Source: Granulicella arctica
GTDB taxonomy: Bacteria > Acidobacteriota > Terriglobia > Terriglobales > Acidobacteriaceae
Length of the DNA stretch: 64,000 bases
Assembly (NCBI RefSeq): GCF_013410065.1
Contig: NZ_JACCCW010000002.1
Span: forward strand, 1,789,422-1,853,421
Reading direction: 5' to 3'
Position 1 is the first letter of the stretch, and each line of letters begins with the position of its first letter. Below are positions 7,997-16,638 of the stretch, one piece after another. Below the pieces are notes generated by a model. The model did no database searches, was not told the DNA's origin, and worked only from the letters and a program-made list of their open reading frames with translations. A program made the translations under genes and the position numbers.

Positions 7997-9151
7997 TCAA
8001 GAGAATAGTTTTGTTTGGGGGAGAATGGATGAGCTTTGGATTTTTTCGATGGCCCAGCGTGCGGTTTCAGCGAGGACGGCATCGTCTCCGTTGCTCCAGA
8101 GGTTGAGTTGGGGGAGGAACTGCGGGTCGGCGGAGTTGCCCATGGCGATGGCGACGTTGCGGTGGAGGCGTTTGCGTTTGGTGCGCTCGAGAGGTGAACC
8201 CTTGAAGTGGAGCTTGAAGGTGGGGGCGTCCATCTGGGCTAGCCAGTCGAGGGCGGGGTTGACGAGTTCGAGGCGGGGCTGGGTGCCCTGCTTGTGGGCG
8301 ATGGGAGCTTTGCGGTTCCAGGGGCAGACGTCCTGGCAGATGTCGCAGCCGAAGACCTGGCGGCCCATGGGTTCGCGGAGGGGCTCGGGAATGGTGCCCT
8401 TCTTCTCGATGGTGAGGTAGGCGATGCAGCGGGAGGCGTCCATCTGGCGCGGGGCGACGAGGGCGTCGGTGGGGCAGGCATCGATGCAACGGGTGCAGGT
8501 GCCGCAGCGGTCCTGAGCAGGGAGGACGAGCTCCGCGGTCTCCGGGACGGGGAGCGAGGTGACGATGACGCCGAGGAGGAGCCAGGAGCCGAGGGACTGG
8601 TTAATGACACAGGTATTTTTGCCGATCCAGCCGATGCCTGCTTTGGTGGCGAAGTTGCGCTCGACGATGGGGCCGGTGTCGACGTAGCAGCGGGTTTCGC
8701 AGGGGGTGTGCTGCTGTAGGCCGGACTCGATGAGGCGGAGGCGGGCGATGAGGTCGTCGTGGTAGTCGGTGGGGATGAGCGCTTCTGTTTCGGACGGTTT
8801 TCCGGACCAGGCGTAGCGGGCGATCCAGCCGGTGTTGTTGGGGGCTGGGTCGATGGAGCGGGGGGCGGGGGCGTTGTAGTTGATGGCACAGACGATGACA
8901 GATCGAGCCCAGGGGATGGCGACGCGGACGGCGCTGCGGAGGAGGACGCCGTTCTCGTCGCGGCGCTTGAGGAAGTCCATCTCGCCTGCGTGGCCGGCGT
9001 CGACCCAGGCGGTGAAGCGGGCGGCTGACTCGTTGGCTTCGCTGGAGGCAGGGGCGACACCGGCGGTGTCGAAGCCGGCGGCGGCGGCGAGATCGTCGAT
9101 CCGATGGCGGAGCTCGGGCGTCCATGCGGCGAGGGTGGGGGCGATCTCCAG
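7997..9151 (-). CDS. queG: Epoxyqueuosine reductase QueG
   Basis: Cobalamin- and Fe-S-dependent last step of queuosine synthesis in tRNA. Two 4Fe-4S motifs are visible: CGTCTRCIDACP and CDICQDVCP. The first ATG (8980, MDFLKRR) would cut off a conserved N-terminal segment; the frame upstream encodes DDLAAAAGFDTAGVAPA and FTAWVDAGHAGEMDFL, typical of QueG. No ATG, GTG or TTG exists there. A CTG at 9151 lies 5 bases after AAAGGAG and gives 384 residues (E. coli QueG has 379), so it is taken as the start; this choice is an inference. The C-terminal HEAT-like part (HRNVAIAMGNS...) is present. Confidence 0.87.
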   Translation of the reverse strand: MEIAPTLAAWTPELRHRIDDLAAAAGFDTAGVAPASSEANESAARFTAWVDAGHAGEMDFLKRRDENGVLLRSAVRVAIPWARSVIVCAINYNAPAPRSIDPAPNNTGWIARYAWSGKPSETEALIPTDYHDDLIARLRLIESGLQQHTPCETRCYVDTGPIVERNFATKAGIGWIGKNTCVINQSLGSWLLLGVIVTSLPVPETAELVLPAQDRCGTCTRCIDACPTDALVAPRQMDASRCIAYLTIEKKGTIPEPLREPMGRQVFGCDICQDVCPWNRKAPIAHKQGTQPRLELVNPALDWLAQMDAPTFKLHFKGSPLERTKRKRLHRNVAIAMGNSADPQFLPQLNLWSNGDDAVLAETARWAIEKIQSSSILPQTKLFS

Positions 9152-9203
9152 ATGAGCTCCTTTGCAGCGTCGGCGAATGGTTGCCGCGGGATCGGCAGGC
9201 TCT

Positions 9204-10181
9204 CTATTGCGAGTCGTCGGCGTCGAGAGCCCGGTGCTTTTCCTGTATCCATTTTGGGAGTGCAGGTTTTTCTTCCGGCGATTCCGGGTGGCCCTGGGTC
9301 ACGGCCCAATGATCGATCCAGGACGCTCCTACGTCGGAGATATAGTCGTCCGGTTGAGCGTAGGCAGGATCGGTGAGCGCGTCGTCGAGCGAGATGAACT
9401 GGTAGCCACGCCTGCGTAGCAGGGCCAGAAGATCGGTGATGTGATCCGCTTCGAGCCATGTGTCATGAAGGAGCAATACCTGTTTTGGCTCATACCCCAT
9501 CAGCTTGCGCGACTTCTGCTCATCGTGTGTGAACACATCGTCCGTATAAGCAAGCCATGCTTGCACGATCTTCTGCTGGGCGGCGATGTCTCCGTGTTGA
9601 CGGCTGTTCCCATAGAGGTCGGCAAAGTACCAGTCGAAGCTGTCCATGGTGACCGGGGCGACCCGATAGCCACGAGCGGCGAGAAATGCCTCGGCCTGGC
9701 GGCGGGTGGCGAGATCGGGCCCTGCGTCGAGATAGGGGTGGCGCAGGTAGCGAAGAGTCTTGTGATGACGATTCAGGAGGATGCGCGTCACACTTTCGCC
9801 TTGAACCACATCGTCCTCCCAATCTTTCAGTTCTACGTGATTGAGAGAGGTATGGCTGAAGGTGTGGTTGCCAAGATCGAAGCCAGCGTCGAGCCAGGAG
9901 TTAAGGACGGCGATGCGGGCGTCGGCCTCGCCTGACTTATAGAGTCTTTCTTCATTGACGAAGCCGATTGCGGGAGCTTTTTCAGCCTGAAGAGAGGCCA
10001 GGAGCTTCTTGTTCATCTCAGTAACCTGCGCGGCGTCCATCGCCATGGCGCTCATTCCAGGCAGGTCGTCGACGGTGATGGCGATCTTGCGCGAGGTGGT
10101 CTGCGCGTGGAGAGAGTGTGTGGACGAAATGGCTAATACTGTCATCACGCACACGAGCCAAGGCTTAAGCAGGGTATTCAT
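9204..10181 (-). CDS. Secreted polysaccharide deacetylase (CE4-like NodB fold)
   Basis: A 325-residue protein with an N-terminal signal peptide ending SLHAQ. NodB-domain motifs are clear: AITVDDLP (metal-binding and catalytic Asp pair), GNHTFSHTSLN (two His metal ligands) and LRHPYLDAG (active-site groove Arg). The late motif VLLLHD supplies the last catalytic His. Enzymes of this type remove acetyl groups from peptidoglycan, chitin oligomers or xylan. The stop lies about 50 bases before the proposed queG start on the same strand. The substrate cannot be read from sequence; an acetyl-xylan role would fit the carbohydrate genes in the window. Confidence 0.82.
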   Translation of the reverse strand: MNTLLKPWLVCVMTVLAISSTHSLHAQTTSRKIAITVDDLPGMSAMAMDAAQVTEMNKKLLASLQAEKAPAIGFVNEERLYKSGEADARIAVLNSWLDAGFDLGNHTFSHTSLNHVELKDWEDDVVQGESVTRILLNRHHKTLRYLRHPYLDAGPDLATRRQAEAFLAARGYRVAPVTMDSFDWYFADLYGNSRQHGDIAAQQKIVQAWLAYTDDVFTHDEQKSRKLMGYEPKQVLLLHDTWLEADHITDLLALLRRRGYQFISLDDALTDPAYAQPDDYISDVGASWIDHWAVTQGHPESPEEKPALPKWIQEKHRALDADDSQ

Positions 10182-10520
10182 CGTACAGTTACTCCTTCTA
10201 TTTCTCTCATTGGGCGATGAGCAGGGGCGACCAACATTTACACACGATCTTTAGCTTAGTTGAGATTGAGCCTTGCGACTACGGTCATACTTGTTCGTTC
10301 CGAAACTGATTCTTTGTTGGTTCGCTAGAGCTATCGGATACCTTCTGCATGCGTGCGTGTCTAGCCTTGATGACCATACTGCGCGTAGTCCATAATCATC
10401 CCTCGGTACGACCTTCAACCAAGAGGAAGGTGGAGGCGGCGCGACAGTTGCAGGACCAGCGAGCAACGTAGATTGGACAGATCGTTCCTGATCCATCCGA
10501 GCTAAGGGGGTAGAACCGAC
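10182..10520. other. Intergenic stretch without recognised gene
   Basis: Divergent spacer between the deacetylase and the CE15-like esterase, so it should contain both promoters. No convincing coding frame, tRNA or repeat was found. AAGGGGG at 10504-10510 is the likely ribosome binding site for the GTG start at 10521. Confidence 0.5.
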
Positions 10521-11849
10521 GTGCTTTCATTTGATGTTCGTCACTTATTGGGGGACAAGTTTGTTCTTGCCGTGTTTCTTCTGGCCCTCACTGGTCTGTC
10601 GGCTGTAGCGCAGAAAACTGGCCCTGCGCAGACTTCCAAGCCTGTGGCATGGCCCGATCCGTTGGTTCTCGAGAGCGGTGCGCCCGTGCTTACTCGCGAG
10701 CGCTTCGAGCAGCAGCGCAGGGGCGAACTGCTTAGCCTGTTTGCGGAGAATGTCTATGGAAAGACGCCGCAAGCGACTGTTCCGATCGCAATTGTAGCTG
10801 CCAAGGTGGACGAACACGCGTTGGATGGTCTTGCAGTTCGCAAACAGATCACGCTTGCAGTGGGGTCGAAGGGTGAGCGTACATGGCATCTGCTGCTGTA
10901 CACGCCAGCGCATGCGACCGGCCCTGTTTCGGTGATCGTTGGCTTGAACTTTAATGGAAACCAGACGGTTGATCCGGACCCCGAAATCGAACTGAATCCG
11001 GTCTGGGTCCGCGACCCTGCGCTGGCATCGACTCCACTTGCTAAAGAGCTTTCGGGACATGTGCTGAAGATTGCGGAGAGTGGCACACGAGGCGCGGCCG
11101 CACAGCAATGGCAGCTCCATCTGCTGCTTGCTCGCGGGTATGGCCTTGCCACTTTATATGCCGGCGACATTGAGCCGGACTTCATCGGTGGAATCGGTTA
11201 TGGAGTGCGGCCGCTCCTCTTCGGTCCAAAACAAAGCGTTCCGGCAGCCGATGACTGGGGTGCGATCGGCGCGTGGGCCTGGGGGATGAGCCGGGTAGTC
11301 GATGTGCTCTCGAGCGATCCTCATATTGATGCGAAGCGTCTGATCGCGTTTGGATTTTCGCGGTTCGGAAAGACAGCGCTCTGGGCTGCGGCACAGGATC
11401 AACGGTTCGCCCTCGTGCTCTCGAATGAGTCCGGCCAGGGTGGAGCAACGCTGTCCCATCGCCAAGAGGGCGAGCCCATTGATCACATGATGCTTGCGTT
11501 TCCCTACTGGTTCTGCGGCAACTATCAACACTATCTGGGCCGCACTCAAAGTCTGCCGGTCGATGGTCATCTCCTGCTTTCGCTGATTGCGCCTCGACCA
11601 CTGTATGTTGGAAGCGCTGGCTCCGATCCGTACTCTGATCCGGAGGGAGAGTTTCTCGCGGTAAAGGCGGTTGCGCCAGTCTATGCGCTCTACGGAGAAC
11701 AGGGCGTGACGGACACGGCAATGCCGCCGTTGAATCATCCCGTTGGCCAGTGGGTGTCCTATCATGTTCGGCCCGGAGGCCACGATGTGACGCTCTACGA
11801 CTGGGAGCAGTACCTCAACTTTGCGGACCGAGTGCTCGGAAACAAGTAA
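10521..11849 (+). CDS. Secreted CE15-like glucuronoyl esterase
   Basis: A 442-residue protein with signal peptide (ALTGLSAVAQ). It has the alpha/beta-hydrolase motif GFSRFGKTALWAA with the nucleophile Ser (family motif G-C/F-S-R-x-G), ESGQGGA after it, and the C-terminal YHVRPGGHDVTLYDW with the catalytic His. CE15 enzymes cut the ester between lignin and the methylglucuronate side chains of xylan, which fits the GH67 alpha-glucuronidase in this window. GTG start with a strong upstream ribosome site. Confidence 0.85.
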   Translation: MLSFDVRHLLGDKFVLAVFLLALTGLSAVAQKTGPAQTSKPVAWPDPLVLESGAPVLTRERFEQQRRGELLSLFAENVYGKTPQATVPIAIVAAKVDEHALDGLAVRKQITLAVGSKGERTWHLLLYTPAHATGPVSVIVGLNFNGNQTVDPDPEIELNPVWVRDPALASTPLAKELSGHVLKIAESGTRGAAAQQWQLHLLLARGYGLATLYAGDIEPDFIGGIGYGVRPLLFGPKQSVPAADDWGAIGAWAWGMSRVVDVLSSDPHIDAKRLIAFGFSRFGKTALWAAAQDQRFALVLSNESGQGGATLSHRQEGEPIDHMMLAFPYWFCGNYQHYLGRTQSLPVDGHLLLSLIAPRPLYVGSAGSDPYSDPEGEFLAVKAVAPVYALYGEQGVTDTAMPPLNHPVGQWVSYHVRPGGHDVTLYDWEQYLNFADRVLGNK

Positions 11850-11877
11850 ACCGTATGCTTGCCATTGCAATGGACCC

Positions 11878-11994
11878 ACTTTCGCCGGTAGACTAGTGAT
11901 GGCTGGGATAGATAACCGTACTATCGGAGAGCTGCTCGGCCACCGTTCTTTAGCTATGACGATGCGGTATTCCCATCTCGCACCCCGCTCATAA
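11878..11994 (+). pseudogene. Tyrosine recombinase (phage-type integrase) C-terminal remnant
   Basis: A 38-codon open stretch, beginning TFAGRLVMAGIDNRTIGELL and ending in a normal TAA, matches the end of the tyrosine-recombinase catalytic domain. It keeps the box-II His (GHRS) and the nucleophile Tyr (MRYSHLAP). Everything upstream is gone: the homology starts 28 bases after the esterase stop. It lies 134 bases before tRNA-Ser, a common integration target, so it is probably the scar of a lost genomic island. Confidence 0.75.
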
Positions 11995-12127
11995 CGCAGT
12001 CGCAGTGGATAGTCTGGCATCATCTTCGCAAGCCGAAGCTGATATAACAGCGCACACCGCCTCGTAATGAGATCTTCGGAAGCGAATTAGATGGCGCTAC
12101 GTCATATGAAATAAACGGCTTACAAGT

Positions 12128-12221
<94 letters not shown>

Positions 12222-12498
12222 CTTTTCTTCTGAAAAGACACCTATCTTATAGCAGTGTCTTGCGAGCCATCCACGCGATCTGGTTGAATATTCCTTGAAA
12301 TACCACTGAGGGTATGGTATTCCTCGGGGCAGAACATCCCTCAAGGACACCATGTCGTGTCCGCCGCCTGCCTATCGCAATCTTCTCTGCTCTCCGCTGA
12401 GCACTCCTGACATTGCAACTCAGTTTTCGCGTTGGTATCTATGAGCCAGCGAACTTATCTGCTTTTCCAGAAACTCACGCAAGAACGAGGGATCACCA

Positions 12499-13323
12499 AT
12501 GGACTACATCAAGCCTTCTGAGGTTGCAGAATCTTTTCTCACCACAGCTACGACAAAATCGCAACTGCCGGCGAGCCAGTTATTGTTGCGTGGTTTTCTC
12601 TCCGGTGCATTTTTGGGTTTTGCCACAACCGTCGCCTTCACCTCCAATGCGCAGGGAGTGCCTCCGGTTATCGGCTCGGTCCTTTTTCCGGTGGGCTTCG
12701 CCATGATTGTCATTCTGGGACTGGAGCTGGTTACCGGTAGCTTTGCGATGCTACCCACTGCCTTCCTGGCGGGCAGAGTAAAACTGGTTCGTGTCCTGAC
12801 GAACCTCTTCTGGGTGTATCTCGGAAACCTTATCGGCGGTTGTCTCTATGCGTGGATGTACGCGGCGGTGCAAACGCAGTTCCACCATGTTCCGGTAACG
12901 GGCGCAGGCGCGCTGATCGTAGCGGCTGCACAGGCGAAGACGCTGGCATATCAAAAGCTTGGTGGAGCCGGCCTCGCGCTCTCTTTCCTGAAAGGGATAC
13001 TCTGCAATTGGATGGTCTGCATGGGTGTCGTCATGGGGCTCACCTCGCGGTCGACCTTGGGGAAGATTGTTGCATGCTGGCTCCCCATCTTCGCATTCTT
13101 CGCCTTAGGCTATGAGCACTCAGTCGTCAACATGTTCGTCATTCCTGCCGGGATATTGATGGGGGCCCCGGTGTCCTTGCGCGATTGGTGGCTATGGAAC
13201 CAGATTCCCGTCACCGTCGGAAACATTGTCGGCGGACTGCTCTTTGTTGGCTTGCCGATGTTGTGGATCGGCAAGGCCGGACAAGTAAGGAATGCCGAAG
13301 TAGATTCGATTCAATCGGTATAG
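12499..13323 (+). CDS. Formate/nitrite transporter (FNT) family channel
   Basis: A 274-residue channel protein with six membrane segments. FNT signatures are LGLELVTGSFAML, KGILCNWMVCMGV and ALGYEHSVVNMF with the pore-type His, plus GNIVGG near the end. The family conducts formate, nitrite or hydrosulfide; specificity is not decided by sequence here. AACGAGGG precedes the ATG. It stands alone between the tRNA and a convergent small gene; no formate or nitrite enzyme is adjacent. Confidence 0.88.
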   Translation: MDYIKPSEVAESFLTTATTKSQLPASQLLLRGFLSGAFLGFATTVAFTSNAQGVPPVIGSVLFPVGFAMIVILGLELVTGSFAMLPTAFLAGRVKLVRVLTNLFWVYLGNLIGGCLYAWMYAAVQTQFHHVPVTGAGALIVAAAQAKTLAYQKLGGAGLALSFLKGILCNWMVCMGVVMGLTSRSTLGKIVACWLPIFAFFALGYEHSVVNMFVIPAGILMGAPVSLRDWWLWNQIPVTVGNIVGGLLFVGLPMLWIGKAGQVRNAEVDSIQSV

Positions 13324-13370
13324 CCGTTACCGGATGCTCTTAAATCTCGAATCATGCAGTTAGCCAGATA

Positions 13371-13423
13371 CAAAAAATGACCCCGGCAGACTTCCTCGAG
13401 GAGGATGAGAGTTACTGGGGTCA
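13371..13423 (-). terminator. Rho-independent terminator of the small basic protein gene
   Basis: TGACCCC (13378-13384) pairs with GGGGTCA (13417-13423), and an inner CCTCGAGG self-pairs. On the minus strand the stem is followed by six T (complement of 13372-13377). It lies 35 bases after the stop of the minus-strand gene at 13458-13712 and would also form a stem for the convergent FNT transcript. Confidence 0.65.
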
Positions 13424-13457
13424 CTGACTGCCACTCCATTATGTCTTGATTGCTGTG

Positions 13458-13712
13458 CTATTTCGCCTTCTTAGCCTTTGCCCAACGCGCTTTCTGTGCA
13501 GCAGCAATCCTAGCTTTGCCTTCAGGACTCATCGTGCGCTTCTTCGCAGGTGCTTTGACGGCGACCACCTTCTTCGAGGTGTTGGCTGGACGTCCAGAGC
13601 CTTTCTTGACTCGCTTCAACAGGTCTGTGTCAACACTAGCCAGAACTGCCCTCGCTGCTCGCAGCCGAGCTATCTCCTTATCAAGCCGATCAACAATCTC
13701 AGTAGTGTTCAT
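13458..13712 (-). CDS. Small Lys/Ala-rich basic protein, probably DNA-associated
   Basis: An 84-residue protein. Residues 1-38 look like a short amphipathic coiled coil (EIVDRLDKEIARLRAARAVL). The rest is rich in Lys, Ala and Pro and ends in MSPEGKARIAAAQKARWAKA, an arrangement recalling histone-H1-like tails. GGGAG lies before the ATG and the gene has its own terminator. Related short proteins are common in Acidobacteria as hypotheticals. A nucleoid or DNA-binding role is inferred from charge only. Confidence 0.7.
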   Translation of the reverse strand: MNTTEIVDRLDKEIARLRAARAVLASVDTDLLKRVKKGSGRPANTSKKVVAVKAPAKKRTMSPEGKARIAAAQKARWAKAKKAK

Positions 13713-13920
13713 ATCGTTCTCCCATAGATAGGATATACGACGCCTGTTAAAGAAGACTATTAAGATGCACGATTATTTATAGCGCTTAATTATTCATGGG
13801 CACGATAACTACACAGATAATCTTCTATGGGGTACAACACCGGATCAACAATCTTCTGAGGCTCTATCTAGCTCTGTATGACGTCAACTCGTAAAAATTC
13901 GTCAGAGATGCGCCACAATA

Positions 13921-14344
13921 TCAATCCATCGATAAATAATACTTCTCTGTACAGAACCAGCCTAGCTCTGCGGCATGGGCAAAGTACTCTTGAATTTTTC
14001 CTGCTTGCTCCTCGTCAGTAAGTCTGCTTCTCCCAAATGTGTTGCCGATTGCTTTAGCGATTGCGCCCCTCTCTCAGTGCGAACAGCAGGAAAAACTCCT
14101 CGCTATCGATTCGCCGGGAATAGACCGAGTAATTGAAACGGTGCACCGCGAGACATACAGGAGAACGGTGAATTCTTAGCAGACCTGAGCGTGGACTATG
14201 TTTTCGTTCTGAGAAGGCGTTGCTCGCGATATCCAACTCCGGGGTCTGCTTGCAGACTGCGAGTATGATCGTCGACTGGGTAGCCCAAATCGAGAATCTG
14301 TAGGTGAGGCTGTAGTTGCAACGTAGAATCTTCGCCCGAATCAC
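13921..14344 (-). pseudogene. Possible frameshifted ORF of unknown family
   Basis: Two minus-strand stretches appear to join into one protein. The first (from GTG 14344) ends YSRRIDSEEFFLLFALREG; the second, in another frame, runs AIAKAIGNTFGRSRLTDEEQ and on to AELGWFCTEKYYLSMD, stop at 13921. The second part reads like a normal soluble protein but has no start codon of its own. A one-base change near 14055-14075 would fuse them. The family is not recognised, and this may also be chance. Confidence 0.3.
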
Positions 14345-14374
14345 AAACGTTGGTGTCGTTGAATGGTGCGCGGC

Positions 14375-14698
14375 TCACATTGTCGAACGCCTCCATGTAT
14401 CCCGTTTCAGTCTTGCCACATCAACGGCAAGAAGATGTCTTATACCTGTAAATTCAGGATGCTCGACAAGCCAATCCGGCAGCTTTGCTCCAAGGTTACG
14501 CAGAGTAAACAAAGTAGAAGGATTCTCTTGAAGATACGCCAACACCCGTATATTTCTCAAACGTAGAACGACCTGCGATGTGTATGTTTGAAATAATTTT
14601 GGTGGATTGGTTACAACTTTCTCATTTTTTGCGCCCCGGCGAAGCACTTCCTGGTCGCAGGTAGATTTGGAGTCTCGTTTTCTGTAACTATTTATCAT
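14375..14698 (-). CDS. Hypothetical protein, 107 residues
   Basis: The ATG at 14698 is closely preceded by AGAGGAGAG, a good ribosome site, and the frame is open for 107 codons. The N-terminus is basic and polar; the middle (VVLRLRNIRVLAYLQENPSTLFTLRNL in two overlapping helical stretches) looks like a small globular fold. No domain is recognised. It sits in a low-GC region with several decayed genes, so it may itself be a remnant. Confidence 0.4.
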   Translation of the reverse strand: MINSYRKRDSKSTCDQEVLRRGAKNEKVVTNPPKLFQTYTSQVVLRLRNIRVLAYLQENPSTLFTLRNLGAKLPDWLVEHPEFTGIRHLLAVDVARLKRDTWRRSTM

Positions 14699-14858
14699 CT
14701 CTCCTCTCTAATACCTGAATAACGTTCAACGTGCGATCGCAAATCTGCAATAGACCTCACGATGGGCATAGATACCTTCTCCAGCAGTTAGTGGGATGCG
14801 CCACTGATGTAGGGTCCGGGCCTTGCGCGGCGTTCGCGATCTAGACGGAAGAGGCACC

Positions 14859-15213
14859 ATGAAACAATTACTTTGCTCTTATTTCCGTCTCTCAGCCAAG
14901 GTATTCTATCTACAGTACCTCTTTCTTTCTACTGACCGTCAGACTTTACCGGGGTTGGCAATTCGCTCAGACAGGCTGGGGCAAGATGCATAACGTCATC
15001 ACGATCACCGGATTCGTTGCTAGCCTGAACATTCCGGTTCCGGCAGTAAACGCTCATTTTATTGCTAGGCTCGAGTTCTTCTCCGATCCCGGTAAATTTT
15101 ATGTGGCCGATCCCTACACGTTTCTATTTGGATCCTTGATAGTACTTGTCTTCGGAGCGGGGCTATTCTCTATCGATGCACTTAGCGCAAAGCGCATCCA
15201 GGAACGAGCATAG
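14859..15213 (+). pseudogene. DoxX-family membrane protein, broken by frameshift and internal deletion
   Basis: The ATG at 14859 (after GGAAGAGG) opens MKQLLCSYFRLSAKVFYLQY, a typical DoxX N-terminus. The frame then shifts: removing one T near 14926-14928 joins it to LLTVRLYRGWQFAQTGWGKM, and on to LNIPVPAVNAHFIARLEF. Next comes FSDPGKFYVADPYTFLFGS directly; the family normally has 35-40 residues of membrane segments between these two parts, so a deletion around 15073-15083 is also visible. The tail ends in frame at 15213, five bases before the sigma factor gene. The intact genes are usually co-transcribed with such sigma factors. Confidence 0.75.
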
Positions 15214-15217
15214 CGGC

Positions 15218-15841
15218 ATGGCAGGAAACCTCGAAAACAGGGATGAGGCGCAGATGATTGCGTCCATCCTTGCGGGCAACACTCAGGATTATCACGAACT
15301 CATTCGTCCTTATGAGCGCAGCGTATATATGATGGCGCTGTCCTTCATGAAGAACGAGGCAGACGCTGAAGATGTTGCACAAGAGGCGTTTCTGAAATCG
15401 TTCCGCAATCTTGCTAGCTTCCGTGCGGAGGCAAAGTTCAGTACGTGGCTGATCAGCATTACGCTCAACGAGGCTCGTGGTCGTCTGCGGAGCAAGAGTA
15501 CTATCCGCTTGGAATCGCTCGATACTTCTACAGATGAAGATGGTAGTGTCTCCCCTGCCCTACTGAGAGACTGGCGCGAGGTTCCTTCGGAAGCGTTGGA
15601 GCGAATGGAAGTTCGGCAGATGCTACAGCAGGCAATTACGAGCTTGCCTGATATCTATCGCGAGGTGTTTCTGTTACGAGATGTTGAAGAACTAAGCATT
15701 AACGAAACGGCAGAGACACTTGCTATTAATATTGCGACGGTAAAGGTCCGATTACACCGTGCGCGCATTATGCTTCAAAAGAAACTGACGCCACAATTGA
15801 AGAAGGTGAATCCGAAGACGAGGTGGCTCCCGTGGTTATAG
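15218..15841 (+). CDS. ECF-type RNA polymerase sigma factor
   Basis: From the ATG at 15218 the protein has 207 residues. Region 2 is YHELIRPYERSVYMMALSFM...NEADAEDVAQEAFLKSF with the -10 recognition segment FSTWLISITLNEARGRLR. Region 4 is ITSLPDIYREVFLLRDVEE followed by the helix-turn-helix ELSINETAETLAINIATVKVR. It is directly followed by an overlapping zinc-finger anti-sigma gene, the standard pair. The frame is open 24 codons further upstream, but that part lies within the DoxX tail. Confidence 0.9.
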   Translation: MAGNLENRDEAQMIASILAGNTQDYHELIRPYERSVYMMALSFMKNEADAEDVAQEAFLKSFRNLASFRAEAKFSTWLISITLNEARGRLRSKSTIRLESLDTSTDEDGSVSPALLRDWREVPSEALERMEVRQMLQQAITSLPDIYREVFLLRDVEELSINETAETLAINIATVKVRLHRARIMLQKKLTPQLKKVNPKTRWLPWL

Positions 15842-16095
15842 AGTGCAAACACGTTTGGGACTACATCTCCGGCTATCTGGACGATACTCTTCCAACGGAG
15901 GCGAGAGAACTGGTGCAGAAGCATCTGGAGCACTGTGAGATCTGCTCGGCGATCCTGGACTCGACACGCAACATTCTTATCCTAACTGCCGATGAACGCG
16001 TGTTCGAGCTCCCAGTCGGCTTCAGTGAACGGCTTCATACACGGTTGGATCTGGCGATGAACACCAATACGACTTCCGATCCTGAAAACGAATAG
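15823..16095 (+). CDS. Zinc-finger (zf-HC2) anti-sigma factor
   Basis: A 90-residue soluble protein with a GTG start inside the last codons of the sigma gene (19-base overlap; another GTG lies three codons on). It carries the ZAS motif H-x3-C-x2-C in KHLEHCEIC and an upstream CKH. It probably sequesters the upstream sigma factor and releases it on thiol or metal stress. Unlike many family members it has no membrane segment, so sensing would be cytoplasmic. Confidence 0.87.
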   Translation: MAPVVIECKHVWDYISGYLDDTLPTEARELVQKHLEHCEICSAILDSTRNILILTADERVFELPVGFSERLHTRLDLAMNTNTTSDPENE

Positions 16096-16098
16096 GAG

Positions 16099-16545
16099 CT
16101 ATGCGCCGTGGATGATCTGATGAGTAACCCACTCTGTCGCTACCAGCAAAAGAGTGAATACCGCTAGTCCGATCTGGATGACTTCCGCTCGTTTCTGTTT
16201 CGCAGTAACTATTTTCGCTCTCCATTGCGAAGATGGTCGCGCACGCAGGGAGCGAATGCGCCCGATGACATAGAGATTGATTAGCGAGCCGACAACAGCT
16301 ACCAACATCATCGGAATCCGAATTGCATCTGCATGGAAACCAGCCGCAGGACGATGTAGTCCAGCGGCTGCGGCAAGTGCGCCGATTCCAATCAGCAAGC
16401 GAACACCGCTGATGGCCATGACTGCTGTGCATGCACTCTGGAGAAGTATGAACAGAAAACTGGTAATACCTACGACCCAGGATCGGGTCTCCTGCGAGTC
16501 GATAGGAGCTGGTACGGTCGTCTCGTTCTCATGTCGCGTTTGCAT
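16099..16545 (-). CDS. Hypothetical four-helix membrane protein
   Basis: A 148-residue protein with a polar N-terminal tail and four hydrophobic segments: VVGITSFLFILLQSACTAVMAI, LLIGIGALAAAAGL, IPMMLVAVVGSLINLYVIG and IQIGLAVFTLLLVATEW. Its stop is 4 bases from the anti-sigma stop on the other strand. I do not recognise the family. The segment with H-R-P-A-A-G-F-H between helices 2 and 3 could bind a metal or haem, but this is speculative. Confidence 0.6.
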   Translation of the reverse strand: MQTRHENETTVPAPIDSQETRSWVVGITSFLFILLQSACTAVMAISGVRLLIGIGALAAAAGLHRPAAGFHADAIRIPMMLVAVVGSLINLYVIGRIRSLRARPSSQWRAKIVTAKQKRAEVIQIGLAVFTLLLVATEWVTHQIIHGA

Positions 16546-16638
16546 AGTTCTCTCAGCGTATCGCAGTGATCGTACCTACTTGTGAAATGACATGTCCTGA
16601 TCGTGAAACGTGATCACTATCAGAATACTGCCAGTTGC

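Noticed and set aside
8239..9459. 406-codon minus-strand frame over queG
   Set aside because: Ser/Pro/Arg-rich shadow of queG in another frame; no domain, and queG is well supported.
10251..10496. 81-codon minus-strand frame in the spacer before the CE15 gene
   Set aside because: No ribosome site, mixed composition and no family; probably chance.
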